16,414 nt of DNA from JACDAN01 sp036554945 (GCA_036554945.1 DATBMH010000095.1:1-16414); one strand, 5' to 3'; shown: positions 6,651 to 13,543, numbered from the stretch's first letter. Notes: generated from the letters alone by a model not told the origin. Program-made: numbers and translations.

Positions 6651-6914
6651 TCAGTCGCCCGGCCAGGTGCCGGTGATCTTCTCGAACGCGCGTGCGCCGC
6701 TCCGGTCCATCGCGGCCTTCACGAGGGCGTACAGGGCCCCCTGGAGGGCCACCGCGGGCAGGAGCTCCCTCCAGCCGTACTCGCTGTTCTTCGGCTTCGG
6801 CGGGTCCTCCTTGTCGGACACCCGCTTCCACACCTGCTTGAAGAGAGCTCCGGCGAGGATGCCTCCGAGCGCGCTGACGAAGAGGCCGATCGGACGGTAG
6901 ACGAGCTTCGCCAC
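6651..6914 (-). CDS. DUF4235 small membrane protein
   Basis: An 87-residue protein matching the DUF4235 pattern of actinobacteria: KLVYRPIGLFVSALGGILAGALFK gives a first membrane helix (about 7-26). A polar KEDPPKPKNSEYGWRE linker follows (35-50), then a second amphipathic or membrane helix through VALQGALYALVKAAMDR (55-71). The function is unknown; it is expected in the cytoplasmic membrane. The GTG at 6914 is the start because KLVYRP is the conserved N-terminus. There is no clear ribosome binding site, but TAATGC ends 6 nt upstream and could be a leaderless -10. It lies 54 bp downstream of msrA on the same strand, so it may also be read as the last gene of that operon. Confidence 0.8.
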   Translation of the reverse strand: MAKLVYRPIGLFVSALGGILAGALFKQVWKRVSDKEDPPKPKNSEYGWRELLPAVALQGALYALVKAAMDRSGARAFEKITGTWPGD

Positions 6915-6968
6915 GACGGAGCATTACCCCTCCGCCTCACGGCGAAACACGATCGAGGACGTGACCCG

Positions 6969-7490
6969 CTATCCGGCCGTCGTCGCCGCGCGCCGGGGCA
7001 GGACCCAGTCCGGCCGCGGGTAGTGGCACGTGTAGCCGTTGGGATACCGCTCGAGGTAGTCCTGATGCTCCGGCTCCGCCTCCCAGAACGGCCCGGCCGG
7101 CGCCACCTCGGTCACCACCCTCCCGGGCCAAAGGCCCGACGCCTCGACGTCGGCGATCGTGTCCTCCGCGATACGGCGCTGCTCGTCGTCGAGGTAGTAG
7201 ATCCCCGAGCGATAGCTCGTCCCGACGTCGTTCCCCTGACGGTTCGACGTCGTCGGGTCGTGGATCTGGAAGAAGAACTCGAGCAGGTCGCGGTAGGACG
7301 TCTGCTCGGGGTCGAAGAGGATCTCGATCGCCTCCGCATGCGTGCCGTGGTTGCGGTAGGTGGCGTCGGGGACGTCACCGCCGGTGTAGCCGACCCTCGT
7401 CGACACGACGCCGGGCCGCCGCCGGATGAGGTCCTGCATTCCCCAGAAGCACCCACCCGCGAGGATCGCCTTCTCGACCGAACCGCTCAT
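6969..7490 (-). CDS. msrA: Peptide methionine sulfoxide reductase A
   Basis: Reduces methionine-S-sulfoxide in proteins and free methionine, using thioredoxin. The active-site motif GGCFWGMQD has its nucleophile at C14. TRVGYTGG, YRNHGTHAEAIEI (catalytic Glu E53) and GNDVGTSYRS (D88, Y93) are all present. A single further Cys (C155, in NGYTCHYP) is the probable resolving residue. The length of 173 is usual. ATG at 7490 is preferred over the adjacent GTG at 7493 because AGGAGGT (7497-7503) lies at better spacing from it (6-7 nt). It follows the SRPBCC gene by 36 bp on the same strand, which suggests cotranscription with the second ArsR cassette and places oxidative protein repair under that regulator, by inference. 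Confidence 0.95.
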   Translation of the reverse strand: MSGSVEKAILAGGCFWGMQDLIRRRPGVVSTRVGYTGGDVPDATYRNHGTHAEAIEILFDPEQTSYRDLLEFFFQIHDPTTSNRQGNDVGTSYRSGIYYLDDEQRRIAEDTIADVEASGLWPGRVVTEVAPAGPFWEAEPEHQDYLERYPNGYTCHYPRPDWVLPRRAATTAG

Positions 7491-7526
7491 CACGCCACCT
7501 CCTGAAGTTCACGACTCCGCACGCAT

Positions 7527-7964
7527 TCACTCTACCCGTGGCGCCATCGTCTCCAGCAGCGCGTCGACGCGCTCGAAGCCCGCCTTCGCGCCCTCCTCGA
7601 CGCCGTACTGCATCGTCGTGTCCCGCTGCTCGGCCGTCTCGAAGCGCATCGTCTGCGTCAGCTTCGTCTGCTCGCCGAGATCCTCGAACTCGAGCGTCTG
7701 GAGGTGGTTCTGGAACGTCTGCACGAGGCGCTCCGGCGGCTCGACCTCGCGGAACTCGCCTTCGACGACGCCGTAGGCGGTCCGGAACCGGTAGGTGCCG
7801 CCGGGACGGACGTCCATCTCCTCGACGACCGTGCCGTCGCCCCACCATTCGGGGATCAGCGCCGGATCCGTCCAGACGGAGAAGACGTGCGCGCGCGGCG
7901 CGTCGAAGACCCTCTCGACGCGGATCTCGCGCTCGTTCGGCGTGGTGACGGTGGTGGGATTCAT
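7527..7964 (-). CDS. SRPBCC (AHSA1-like) protein of the second ArsR cassette
   Basis: A 145-residue helix-grip protein of the AHSA1 type. It shows the family opening REIRVERVFDAPRAHVFSVW (about 12-31), WTDPALIPEWWGDGTVVEEMD, then RPGGTYRFRTAYGVVEGEF and the late block with LEFEDLGEQTKLTQTMRFET. A C-terminal helix holds GFERVDALLETM. Start: ATG at 7964, overlapping the ArsR stop (7961-7963) as ATGA, with AAAGGAG just upstream inside the ArsR gene. It is a closer match to the DPALIPEWWG-type ArsR-linked family than the protein at 4925-5368. The role is unknown; members of such pairs have been proposed to bind a small hydrophobic ligand. Confidence 0.92.
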   Translation of the reverse strand: MNPTTVTTPNEREIRVERVFDAPRAHVFSVWTDPALIPEWWGDGTVVEEMDVRPGGTYRFRTAYGVVEGEFREVEPPERLVQTFQNHLQTLEFEDLGEQTKLTQTMRFETAEQRDTTMQYGVEEGAKAGFERVDALLETMAPRVE

Positions 7965-8272
7965 CGTTCTCCTTTCGTCCGTTCGACGACCTGCGCGAAG
8001 CGGTCGAGCCGCTGCAACCACGTGCTGATGCCCTCGAAGGCGTAGGGCACGAGCGTGCACCTGCGGACGCGGCCGACCTTCTGCGTCGTGACGAGCTCCG
8101 CCTCCTCGAGGAGCCGCACGTGCTTCTTCATCCCGGTCAACGACATGCCGAAGGGGGCGGCGAGCTCGCTGATCGTCGCGCTGCCGCCGCCGAGCCGTTC
8201 GAGGACGGCGCGGCGGGTCGGGTCGGCGAGGGCCGAGAACGCGCGATCGACGGTCGTCTGATACTGAACCAT
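7961..8272 (-). CDS. ArsR-family winged-helix repressor of the second cassette
   Basis: A 103-residue ArsR-type regulator. The N-terminus MVQYQTTVDRAFSALADPTR is typical. The DNA-reading helix region is SELAAPFGMSLTGMKKHVRLLEEAELV (about 35-61), with the wing at TTQKVGRVRRCTL. It has no metal-binding Cys pair. The ATG at 8272 lies inside a perfect ACTGAAC-N6-GTTCAGT dyad (8263-8282), so the first codons are themselves half of the presumed operator. TAAGAC at 8281-8286 ends 8 nt upstream and fits a leaderless -10, with TTGCCG 16 bp further up. It is coupled to the SRPBCC gene by ATGA and probably heads an operon with msrA. It is divergent from the adenylate cyclase at 8335. Confidence 0.92.
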   Translation of the reverse strand: MVQYQTTVDRAFSALADPTRRAVLERLGGGSATISELAAPFGMSLTGMKKHVRLLEEAELVTTQKVGRVRRCTLVPYAFEGISTWLQRLDRFAQVVERTKGER

Positions 8273-8282
8273 TCAGTTCAGT
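8263..8282. promoter_or_regulatory. Candidate ArsR operator over the start codon
   Basis: Perfect inverted repeat: ACTGAAC (8263-8269), six bases, GTTCAGT (8276-8282). It spans the ArsR ATG (8270-8272) and touches the proposed -10 TAAGAC. Both ArsR genes in this window have a dyad with a six-base centre at their promoter. Confidence 0.7.
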
Positions 8283-8308
8283 CTTACACATCTGCCCGCA
8301 GACGGCAA
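8281..8308 (-). promoter_or_regulatory. Candidate promoter of the second ArsR operon
   Basis: Minus strand: TTGCCG (8308-8303), a 16-bp spacer, TAAGAC (8286-8281), then 8 nt to the ATG at 8272. The -10 is imperfect. Confidence 0.4.
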
Positions 8309-8320
8309 GGTGGACACGAG

Positions 8321-8326
8321 TAACGT
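8321..8326 (+). promoter_or_regulatory. Candidate leaderless -10 box for the adenylate cyclase
   Basis: TAACGT, 8 nt before the ATG at 8335. No ribosome binding site precedes that ATG. No clear -35. Confidence 0.35.
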
Positions 8327-8334
8327 CCCCGGCG

Positions 8335-9639
8335 ATGCACCTCCTCGACGGGATCCCAAGAGCGGCGCGTCTCATGATCGCGGGACTGGCCTCCCTCGGC
8401 GCGGATCCTCGCGACGACGAGGATCTCCGCGCTCGCAAGGCGCTCCTGGTCCTGATCTCGGTGCTGATCCTGCCCGTCTCCGCCGTCTGGGCAGCGCTGT
8501 ACCTCGGGTTCGGATCGCCCGTCGGGGTAGTACCGGTCGTCTACTTCGCCGTCTTGCTCGGCGCACTCGTCGTGTTCTCGCGCACGCGCGACTTCCCGCG
8601 GTTCCTCCGGGTCGCCCAGGTCTCCATCCTGCTCGCGCCGACCCTGTCGATGATTCCCCTCGGCGGCTTCCTCGACTCCGGCGGCGTCGGCCTGTGGGGG
8701 ATTCTCGCCCCGCTCGGCGCGCTCGTGTTCGGCGACGTCGGATCGGCGGTCCGATGGTACGCCGCGTATGTCGTCGTGTTTCTCGGATCGGGGATCGCCG
8801 GTGCCGCCATCGGCCCGATCTGGCCGCCGCCGCCCGACTGGTTCACGAGCACGATGCTGGGGCTGAACATCGCGGTCGGCGGAACGATCGTGTTCACCCT
8901 GCTCGCGGTGTTCGCCAGGCAACGCCGCGAAGCGCTCGCCGCGCTCCGGAGTGAGCAGGAGAAGGCCGAGAGCCTCTTGCTCAACATCCTGCCGCGCTCC
9001 GTCGCAGACAGGCTGAAGGCCCAGACCCGGCCGATCGCGGACCAGTTCGGGTCGGCCTCGATCCTCTTCGCGGACGTGGTCGACTTCACGCCCTGGTCGG
9101 AGCGGCTCCAGCCCGCCGAGGTGGTCGGCTACCTCGATCACCTCTTCAGTCACTTCGACGAGCTCGCGGCCAGGCACGGGCTCGAGAAGATCAAGACCAT
9201 CGGGGACTGCTACATGGTCGCGGCGGGCGTTCCGACGCCACGCCCCGACCATGCTCGCGCGCTCGCGCTCATGGCCCTCGACATGCTCGAGGCGATGGGC
9301 TCGGACGACGGATTCGCGCACCTCGGCCTCGAGCTCCGGGTCGGCATCAACTCGGGCCCGGTCGTCGCCGGCGTGATCGGCCGAAAGCGCTTCCTCTACG
9401 ACCTCTGGGGCGACGCCGTGAACACCGCCAGCCGCATGGAGTCCCACGGGACGCCCGGCCGGATTCAGATCACGCGCGCGACGTACGAGCTGCTCGCCGA
9501 CGAGTTCGAGTGCGAGCGACGAGGGCCGATCGCGGTCAAGGGGAAGGGCGCGGTCGAGGCGTGGTACCTCGTCGGTTCGCGGAACGACGGCGTGTCAGCC
9601 GCCGACGGCGCGGTGGCCCGCGCCCCGAGAGGACGCTAG
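8335..9639 (+). CDS. Six-helix membrane-bound class III adenylate cyclase (Rv1625c-like)
   Basis: Makes cAMP from ATP at the inner face of the membrane. Six hydrophobic segments (about 37-58, 63-81, 93-112, 117-133, 139-160, 171-193) are followed by a linking helix with LLLNILPRSVADRL (214-227) and the cyclase domain. All catalytic residues are present: metal Asp D247 in FADVVDFT and D291 in TIGDCYM, adenine-selecting K287 and D356, and transition-state N363 and R367. Their spacing equals that of Mycobacterium Rv1625c (D256, K296, D300, D365, N372, R376). It should therefore work as a homodimer and prefer ATP to GTP. Length is 434. The ATG at 8335 is backed by TAACGT 8 nt upstream; M14 (8374) is an alternative. 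It is divergent from the second ArsR cassette, and its TAG overlaps the stop of the VOC gene. Confidence 0.93.
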   Translation: MHLLDGIPRAARLMIAGLASLGADPRDDEDLRARKALLVLISVLILPVSAVWAALYLGFGSPVGVVPVVYFAVLLGALVVFSRTRDFPRFLRVAQVSILLAPTLSMIPLGGFLDSGGVGLWGILAPLGALVFGDVGSAVRWYAAYVVVFLGSGIAGAAIGPIWPPPPDWFTSTMLGLNIAVGGTIVFTLLAVFARQRREALAALRSEQEKAESLLLNILPRSVADRLKAQTRPIADQFGSASILFADVVDFTPWSERLQPAEVVGYLDHLFSHFDELAARHGLEKIKTIGDCYMVAAGVPTPRPDHARALALMALDMLEAMGSDDGFAHLGLELRVGINSGPVVAGVIGRKRFLYDLWGDAVNTASRMESHGTPGRIQITRATYELLADEFECERRGPIAVKGKGAVEAWYLVGSRNDGVSAADGAVARAPRGR

Positions 9640-10127
9640 CCGGACCGCGCTGCGCCGACCTCCTCCGCGGCGCGCTCGAGGTCGGCGATCTCGATCTTCT
9701 TCATCTCCAGCATCGCCCGCATGACCCGCTGCGAGCGCTCGGCGTCGGGATCGGAGAGGAGCTCCACGAGACGGGTCGGGACGATCTGCCAGGAGAGGCC
9801 GAACTTGTCCTTCAGCCAGCCGCAGGGGCCCTCCTCGCCGCCCTCCGTGAGGGCGTCCCAGAATGTGTCGACCTCCTCCTGCGTCTTGCAGCTCACCTGG
9901 AACGAGATCGCCTCGCTGAACGTGAACTCCGGCCCGCCGTTCAGGGCCACGAACGGCTGCCCGTCCAGCTCGAAGCGCACGGCCATCACGGTCCCCTCGG
10001 GACGCGGGCCGGCCTCGCCGTAGTAGGCGACGTCCACGATCTTCGAGCTCGGGAAGACCGACGTGTAGAACGCGGCCGCTTCCTCGCCCTCGGTGTCGAA
10101 CCACAGGCATGGGGTGATCTCGGGCAT
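9636..10127 (-). CDS. VOC-family protein (PhnB-like, glyoxalase/bleomycin-resistance fold)
   Basis: A 163-residue protein of the PhnB/3-demethylubiquinone methyltransferase-like VOC branch. MPEITPCLWFDTEGEEAAAFY opens it, followed by TSVFPSSKI, MAVRFELDGQPFVALNGGPEF, FQVSCKTQEEVDTFWDAL and GWLKDKFGLSWQIVP, all characteristic blocks. A C-terminal helix follows (MRAMLEMKKIEIADLERAA). Many annotated relatives are of unknown function; the methyltransferase label should not be trusted, and roles in resistance or metabolism of small molecules are only possibilities. Start: ATG at 10127 with AGGAGG about 10 nt upstream. The stop (9636-9638) shares the tetramer CTAG with the cyclase stop on the other strand, so no terminator separates the two genes. 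Confidence 0.93.
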   Translation of the reverse strand: MPEITPCLWFDTEGEEAAAFYTSVFPSSKIVDVAYYGEAGPRPEGTVMAVRFELDGQPFVALNGGPEFTFSEAISFQVSCKTQEEVDTFWDALTEGGEEGPCGWLKDKFGLSWQIVPTRLVELLSDPDAERSQRVMRAMLEMKKIEIADLERAAEEVGAARSG

Positions 10128-10232
10128 GTGTCCGTCGCCTCCTGTTCGGGTCGTTTCCCTGTCGACGGCTCCGCGGCCCGAAACTCATCGGCGCGACCGC
10201 AGTGGGCGGCCGCGCCGATGTCGATCCGCGGG

Positions 10233-10679
10233 TCAGCAGCTCTGCGCCCGCTCGACCCTCACGCACGTGTCGACGCCCAGGCCGCCCTCACCCTCGTCGA
10301 AGCCCCGACCTCCGTTGAGCACGTCGCGTCCGCTCTTTCCTTCGAGCTCGTCGTTGCCCCGACCTCCGAAGATCCGGTCGTTGCCGGCGTCGCCTTCGGC
10401 CTCGTCGTTTCCGCCGCCGGCGCAGATGAGATCGTTGCCACCGCGGCCCTCCACGTCGTCGGCGCCCCCCTTCGCGACGATCACGTCTCGACCGGCGGTC
10501 CCCTCGATCTCGTCGGGCCCGCTCGTGCCGACGATCGTGGCGTTCGCGCCACGGCACGTGGACTGTGCCGCCGCCGCCGACCCGCCGGCGGCAACCGCGT
10601 AGGCGACCGCGAGAAGCGCTGCGATCGCGATCGCGAGGCCGACCTTCGTCAGGACACCCGTTCTCGCTGCACTGGACAT
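10233..10679 (-). CDS. Secreted RTX-like (hemolysin-type Ca2+-binding repeat) protein
   Basis: A 148-residue exported protein. Residues 1-38 form a signal peptide: a short basic start with K12, a hydrophobic core VGLAIAIAALLAVAYAV (13-29), and small residues before AAAAQ, with cleavage probable near 38. The rest is a run of RTX nonapeptides (GGADDVEGR, GGNDLICAG, GGNDEAEGD, AGNDRIFGG, RGNDELEGK, GRGFDEGEG and others, about 53-137), which bind Ca2+ in a parallel beta-roll. Four Cys (C42, C86, C139, C148) could pair outside the cell. There is no adhesin, lipase or protease domain and no type I secretion tail, so it is a minimal repeat-only version. Start: ATG at 10679 with GGGGGAG 5 nt upstream. 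It has a 191-bp, relatively AT-rich upstream region. The function is unknown; cell-surface Ca2+ binding is inferred. Confidence 0.88.
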   Translation of the reverse strand: MSSAARTGVLTKVGLAIAIAALLAVAYAVAAGGSAAAAQSTCRGANATIVGTSGPDEIEGTAGRDVIVAKGGADDVEGRGGNDLICAGGGNDEAEGDAGNDRIFGGRGNDELEGKSGRDVLNGGRGFDEGEGGLGVDTCVRVERAQSC

Positions 10680-10870
10680 GTGTCTCCCCCTTCGCGTCGT
10701 TCGACTGGAGGAGACCCACGGTAGGGAGACACGTCTAAGCGTTGCCCCCGGTTTCTCCGAAGCTTTGGCCGCTCTCGGTTAGATCTCGGTAAAGCGACCT
10801 CCTTGGTTCTTAGAGATCGAATCGGAATGACGCTTCGCGGCGGCACAAGCTTTCATTTCGGTTCGGTCTC
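10680..10870. other. Upstream region of the RTX-like gene
   Basis: About 190 bases, more AT-rich than their surroundings, between the cupin stop and the RTX-like start. TCTCGGT occurs twice, 11 bp apart (10773-10779 and 10784-10790), on the same face of the helix. No clear promoter boxes, terminator or known riboswitch can be made out. Confidence 0.3.
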
Positions 10871-11272
10871 TTAGTCGCCGTGCTCGGCCTCGGCCGCCTC
10901 GGCGTCCGCCTTCGTCCGGTGGACGGTTCCGTCCGGGTGCTCCGGCGGCGAGTAGAGCGAGTAGAGCTTCAGCTCGCCTTCGCCCGTGTTCACGACGTTG
11001 TGCCAGACGCCGGCGGGGACGACGATCGCCCAGTCGTCCTCGACGTCGTGGGTCTCGTCGACGGAGTCCTCCGTCCGCCCGAGCTCGGCCCGCCCCCGGC
11101 CTTGCTCGATCCGCAGGAGCTGGTCGAGGTGCGGATGCGCCTCCCAGCCGATGTCCTCCCCGGGCCCGAGCCGCATCACGGTCAGCTGCGTGTGCTCGCC
11201 CGTGTACACGACGGTGCGGAAGGTGTCATTGGCAAGCGTCACGCGTTCGATGTCGTCGATCCAGCCGAGCAT
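10871..11272 (-). CDS. Single-domain cupin protein
   Basis: A 133-residue cupin. Cupin motif 1 reads GEDIGWEAHPHLDQLLRIEQ (about 38-57), with H46 and H48 as metal ligands; the position usually held by Glu is Asp or Gln. Motif 2 holds VVPAGVWHNVVNTGE with the third His. The tail YSPPEHPDGTVHRTKADAEA is a conserved ending of this subfamily. It may bind a divalent metal and act as a small dioxygenase, isomerase or sensor; no substrate can be named. Start: ATG at 11272 with GAGGAGG at 11278-11284, 5 nt upstream, a strong site. It is divergent from the ClC gene (87 bp between starts) and 191 bp upstream of the RTX-like gene, so cotranscription with the latter is uncertain. Confidence 0.9.
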   Translation of the reverse strand: MLGWIDDIERVTLANDTFRTVVYTGEHTQLTVMRLGPGEDIGWEAHPHLDQLLRIEQGRGRAELGRTEDSVDETHDVEDDWAIVVPAGVWHNVVNTGEGELKLYSLYSPPEHPDGTVHRTKADAEAAEAEHGD

Positions 11273-11359
11273 GTGCGCCTCCTCGGGTCGGGAGGGACAT
11301 CATGCCCCGGTCCCCGGGGCCTGCGCGGCGGCGTCTGCCGCGTCGACCAGAATCCCCGC

Positions 11360-12658
11360 ATGAACGAGACGCCCAGGCCGACGCTCAGCGGCGCCCAGTA
11401 CCTCCGGCTGATCCTGACCGGCGCCCTGATCGGCATCCCGGCCGCCGCCGTCGCCGCGGGCTTCCTGGCGCTCGTGCACGAAGCGGAGGGCTGGCTCTGG
11501 CACGACCTCCCCGACGCGCTCGGCTACTCGTCGCCCCCGTGGTTCCTCGTCGTCGGCCTGCCGGTCGCGGGCGCCGTCGTCGTCATCGCGGCGCGCAGCT
11601 TCCTCCCCGGCGACGGCGGCCACGTACCGCTGGGAGGGCTCAGCGTCGAGCCGACGCCGCTCGCGCACGCTCCCGGGGTGGCGCTGGCGGCGCTCGGCAC
11701 GCTCGCGTTCGGGGCGGTGCTCGGCCCCGAGGCGCCCCTGATCGCGCTCGGATCGGCGGTCGGGATGGCGGTCGCGCCGTACTTCCGGATGGGCAGGGAG
11801 GAGCGCATGGTGCTCGCGACGGCCGGCTCCTTCTCGGCCATCTCGGCGCTGTTCGGCGGGCCGCTCGTCGCGGGCGTCCTCCTCATCGAGGCCGGCATCG
11901 GGGCCGGGGCGATGCTGATCCCGATCCTGCTGCCGGGGCTGGTCGCCGCGGCGATCGGCTACCTCCTCTTCGTCGGCCTCGGCAACTGGGGAGGCATCGA
12001 GGAGACCGTCCTCTCGGTGCCCGGACTCCCGGTCTACGACGGGACGAGCGTCCGCGATCTCCTGATCGGGATCGCCGTGGGGATCGCGACTGCGCTGGTC
12101 ATCGGGGTCGTCCGTCAGCTGGGGAGCGCCGTCCTGGACCGGGGGCCGGCTCGGCTCGGGATGGGGCCGCTCCTCCTCGCGGGCGGCCTGGCGGTCGGCG
12201 TCCTGGCCCAGCTCGCCGACCTGCTCGGGGCGAGCTCGCAGGACGTGCTGTTCTCCGGCCAGAGCTCGCTGCCCGACCTCGTGGCGGAGGACTCGGCGGG
12301 AATCCTCGTCCTCCTCGTCACTGCGAAGGGCCTCGCCTACGCGATCAGCCTGTCGTGCGGCTTCCGCGGCGGCCCCGTGTTCCCCGCGATCTTCCTCGGC
12401 GTCGCCCTGGCCATGCTCGCCGTCGTCGTGTTCGACGCCTCCCCGACCCTCGCGGTGGCCGTCGGCGCAACCGCGGGGATGGTCGCCATGACGCGCCTCG
12501 TCATCGCCTCGCTTCTCATCGCAGCGCTCCTCGTCGGCACGGGAAGCACGGATGTCCTTCCCGCGGCAGTCCTCGCCGGCGTCGCGGCGTGGATCACCAG
12601 GACGGCGATCGACAAGCGCTTGCAGCCGGCGGTCACGGACGAGGCCCCGGCCTGGTGA
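11360..12658 (+). CDS. ClC-family chloride channel/transporter homologue
   Basis: Polytopic membrane protein, 432 residues, moving chloride or another anion. Conserved ClC elements are FGAVLGPEAPLIALGSAVG (about 118-135), with the gating Glu at E124, the FGGPLVAGVLLIE segment, and GFRGGPVFPAIFLG matching the GxFxP selectivity motif. Departures from CLC-ec1 are notable. The first motif GSGIP is replaced around GDGGHVP (84-90). No Glu aligns with the inner proton Glu E203, and no Tyr is seen at the late selectivity position. It may therefore conduct passively or move a different anion, by inference. The frame is open far upstream, but ATG at 11360 gives the natural cytosolic N-terminus. CAGAAT lies 6 nt before it and could be a leaderless -10. 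It is convergent with the aquaporin, 7 bp between stops. Confidence 0.88.
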   Translation: MNETPRPTLSGAQYLRLILTGALIGIPAAAVAAGFLALVHEAEGWLWHDLPDALGYSSPPWFLVVGLPVAGAVVVIAARSFLPGDGGHVPLGGLSVEPTPLAHAPGVALAALGTLAFGAVLGPEAPLIALGSAVGMAVAPYFRMGREERMVLATAGSFSAISALFGGPLVAGVLLIEAGIGAGAMLIPILLPGLVAAAIGYLLFVGLGNWGGIEETVLSVPGLPVYDGTSVRDLLIGIAVGIATALVIGVVRQLGSAVLDRGPARLGMGPLLLAGGLAVGVLAQLADLLGASSQDVLFSGQSSLPDLVAEDSAGILVLLVTAKGLAYAISLSCGFRGGPVFPAIFLGVALAMLAVVVFDASPTLAVAVGATAGMVAMTRLVIASLLIAALLVGTGSTDVLPAAVLAGVAAWITRTAIDKRLQPAVTDEAPAW

Positions 12659-12665
12659 GTCCCGC

Positions 12666-13388
12666 CTAGCGGCGGCGCTCAGCGGCGGGCGTCTCCTCCT
12701 CGAGCACCTCGGCGACGGGCGCCTCCGCCCCGCGGGCGGCGGCTCCGACGACACCGCGGTGGATCGCCACCGCGAGCGCGGCGCCCAGCGGCGGCGCGAT
12801 GAAGTAGATCCAGATGCCGTCCCACTCGTTGCCGATGAGCGCCGGGCCGAAGGTCCGCGCCGGGTTCACGGACGAGCCGCTGAAGGGGATCGCGGCGAAG
12901 TGGATCGCCACGAGCGCGAGCGGGATGGCGACGAGGGCGCTCGACCCGAAGCGGCCGCTGGCGCTCGCCTGGAGGATGACGAGGACGAAGATCGCCGTGA
13001 AGACGAGTTCGATCAGGAACGCGGTGCCGTCACCGGGCACTCCCGGGACGGTGGCCGTCGAGGCGACGTCGTCCTGGCTCGTCGCAATGAGCAGGACGAG
13101 CGACGCCAGGATGGCGCCGGCAAACTGGGCGGCCCAGTAGCGGACCAGATCAGGGCTCGAGAGCCGGCGGTCGAGGAACATCGCCAGCGAGACGGCCGGG
13201 TTGTAGTGGCCGCCGGAGACCTCGCCGAAGGCGTAGAGGCCGGCCAGGAGAGCGAGGCCGAAGGCGAACGGCACGGTGAGCAGAACGGGGACGCCCATGA
13301 GAGACGCCGCGACGATGGTCGTCGTCCCGCCGAAGACGAGGACGAACGTCCCGAGCAGCTCAGCCGCGTACTTCTGCCACGCTTCCAT
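12666..13388 (-). CDS. Aquaporin, AqpZ-like water channel
   Basis: MIP-family channel in the cytoplasmic membrane, 240 residues. Both NPA boxes are present (GGHYNPAVSLA, NPA 63-65; SSVNPARTFGPAL, NPA 175-177). The selectivity filter reads F43, H163, S172, R178, matching the F/H/T/R of E. coli AqpZ except for a conservative Thr-to-Ser change, so water rather than glycerol is the likely cargo. Six membrane helices plus the two half-helices can be placed. The C-terminus (216-240) is acidic then RRR. I chose the ATG at 13388, which has GGAGGT 6 nt upstream and starts MEAWQKYAAELLGTF. The upstream ATG at 13445 would add 19 unrelated residues. Two palindromic repeats lie 130-250 bp upstream. Pairing with the convergent ClC gene fits osmotic or anion balance, by inference. 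Confidence 0.95.
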   Translation of the reverse strand: MEAWQKYAAELLGTFVLVFGGTTTIVAASLMGVPVLLTVPFAFGLALLAGLYAFGEVSGGHYNPAVSLAMFLDRRLSSPDLVRYWAAQFAGAILASLVLLIATSQDDVASTATVPGVPGDGTAFLIELVFTAIFVLVILQASASGRFGSSALVAIPLALVAIHFAAIPFSGSSVNPARTFGPALIGNEWDGIWIYFIAPPLGAALAVAIHRGVVGAAARGAEAPVAEVLEEETPAAERRR

Positions 13389-13520
13389 GCGAAACCTCCG
13401 GTCGACGAGGGCGAGAGCAGGGCCGTCGAGGCCCCCTGCATTCATGCCGGGTCGGGTCCCCCCGCGTCAAGGACGTGCCGCTGCGACCACCCGAGCGCCC
13501 GCCCCGGAGGCGGAGACGAC

Positions 13521-13543
13521 CCAAGTAACAGACTGTTACTTGG
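13521..13543. repeat. Perfect 23-bp palindrome, copy 1
   Basis: CCAAGTAACAG, a central A, then CTGTTACTTGG: 11-bp arms with a one-base centre. The arms are about 45% GC in a region near 70% GC. No T run follows on either side, so it is not a classical terminator. Confidence 0.85.

Noticed and set aside
5739..7505. A 588-residue plus-strand open frame
   Set aside because: It overlaps the alpha/beta hydrolase in a different frame and runs antisense to DUF4235 and msrA, whose motifs are unmistakable.
8284..9447. A 387-residue minus-strand open frame over the adenylate cyclase
   Set aside because: It is a codon-bias shadow of the cyclase, highly charged and without motifs.
10680..10870. A riboswitch upstream of the RTX-like gene
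   Set aside because: The leader is long and purine-rich in places, but I could not lay out any known consensus or a convincing set of stems.
11300..12754. A 484-residue minus-strand open frame over the ClC gene
   Set aside because: The sense strand carries clear ClC motifs and membrane helices. The antisense product is Arg/Asp/Glu-rich with no family pattern.
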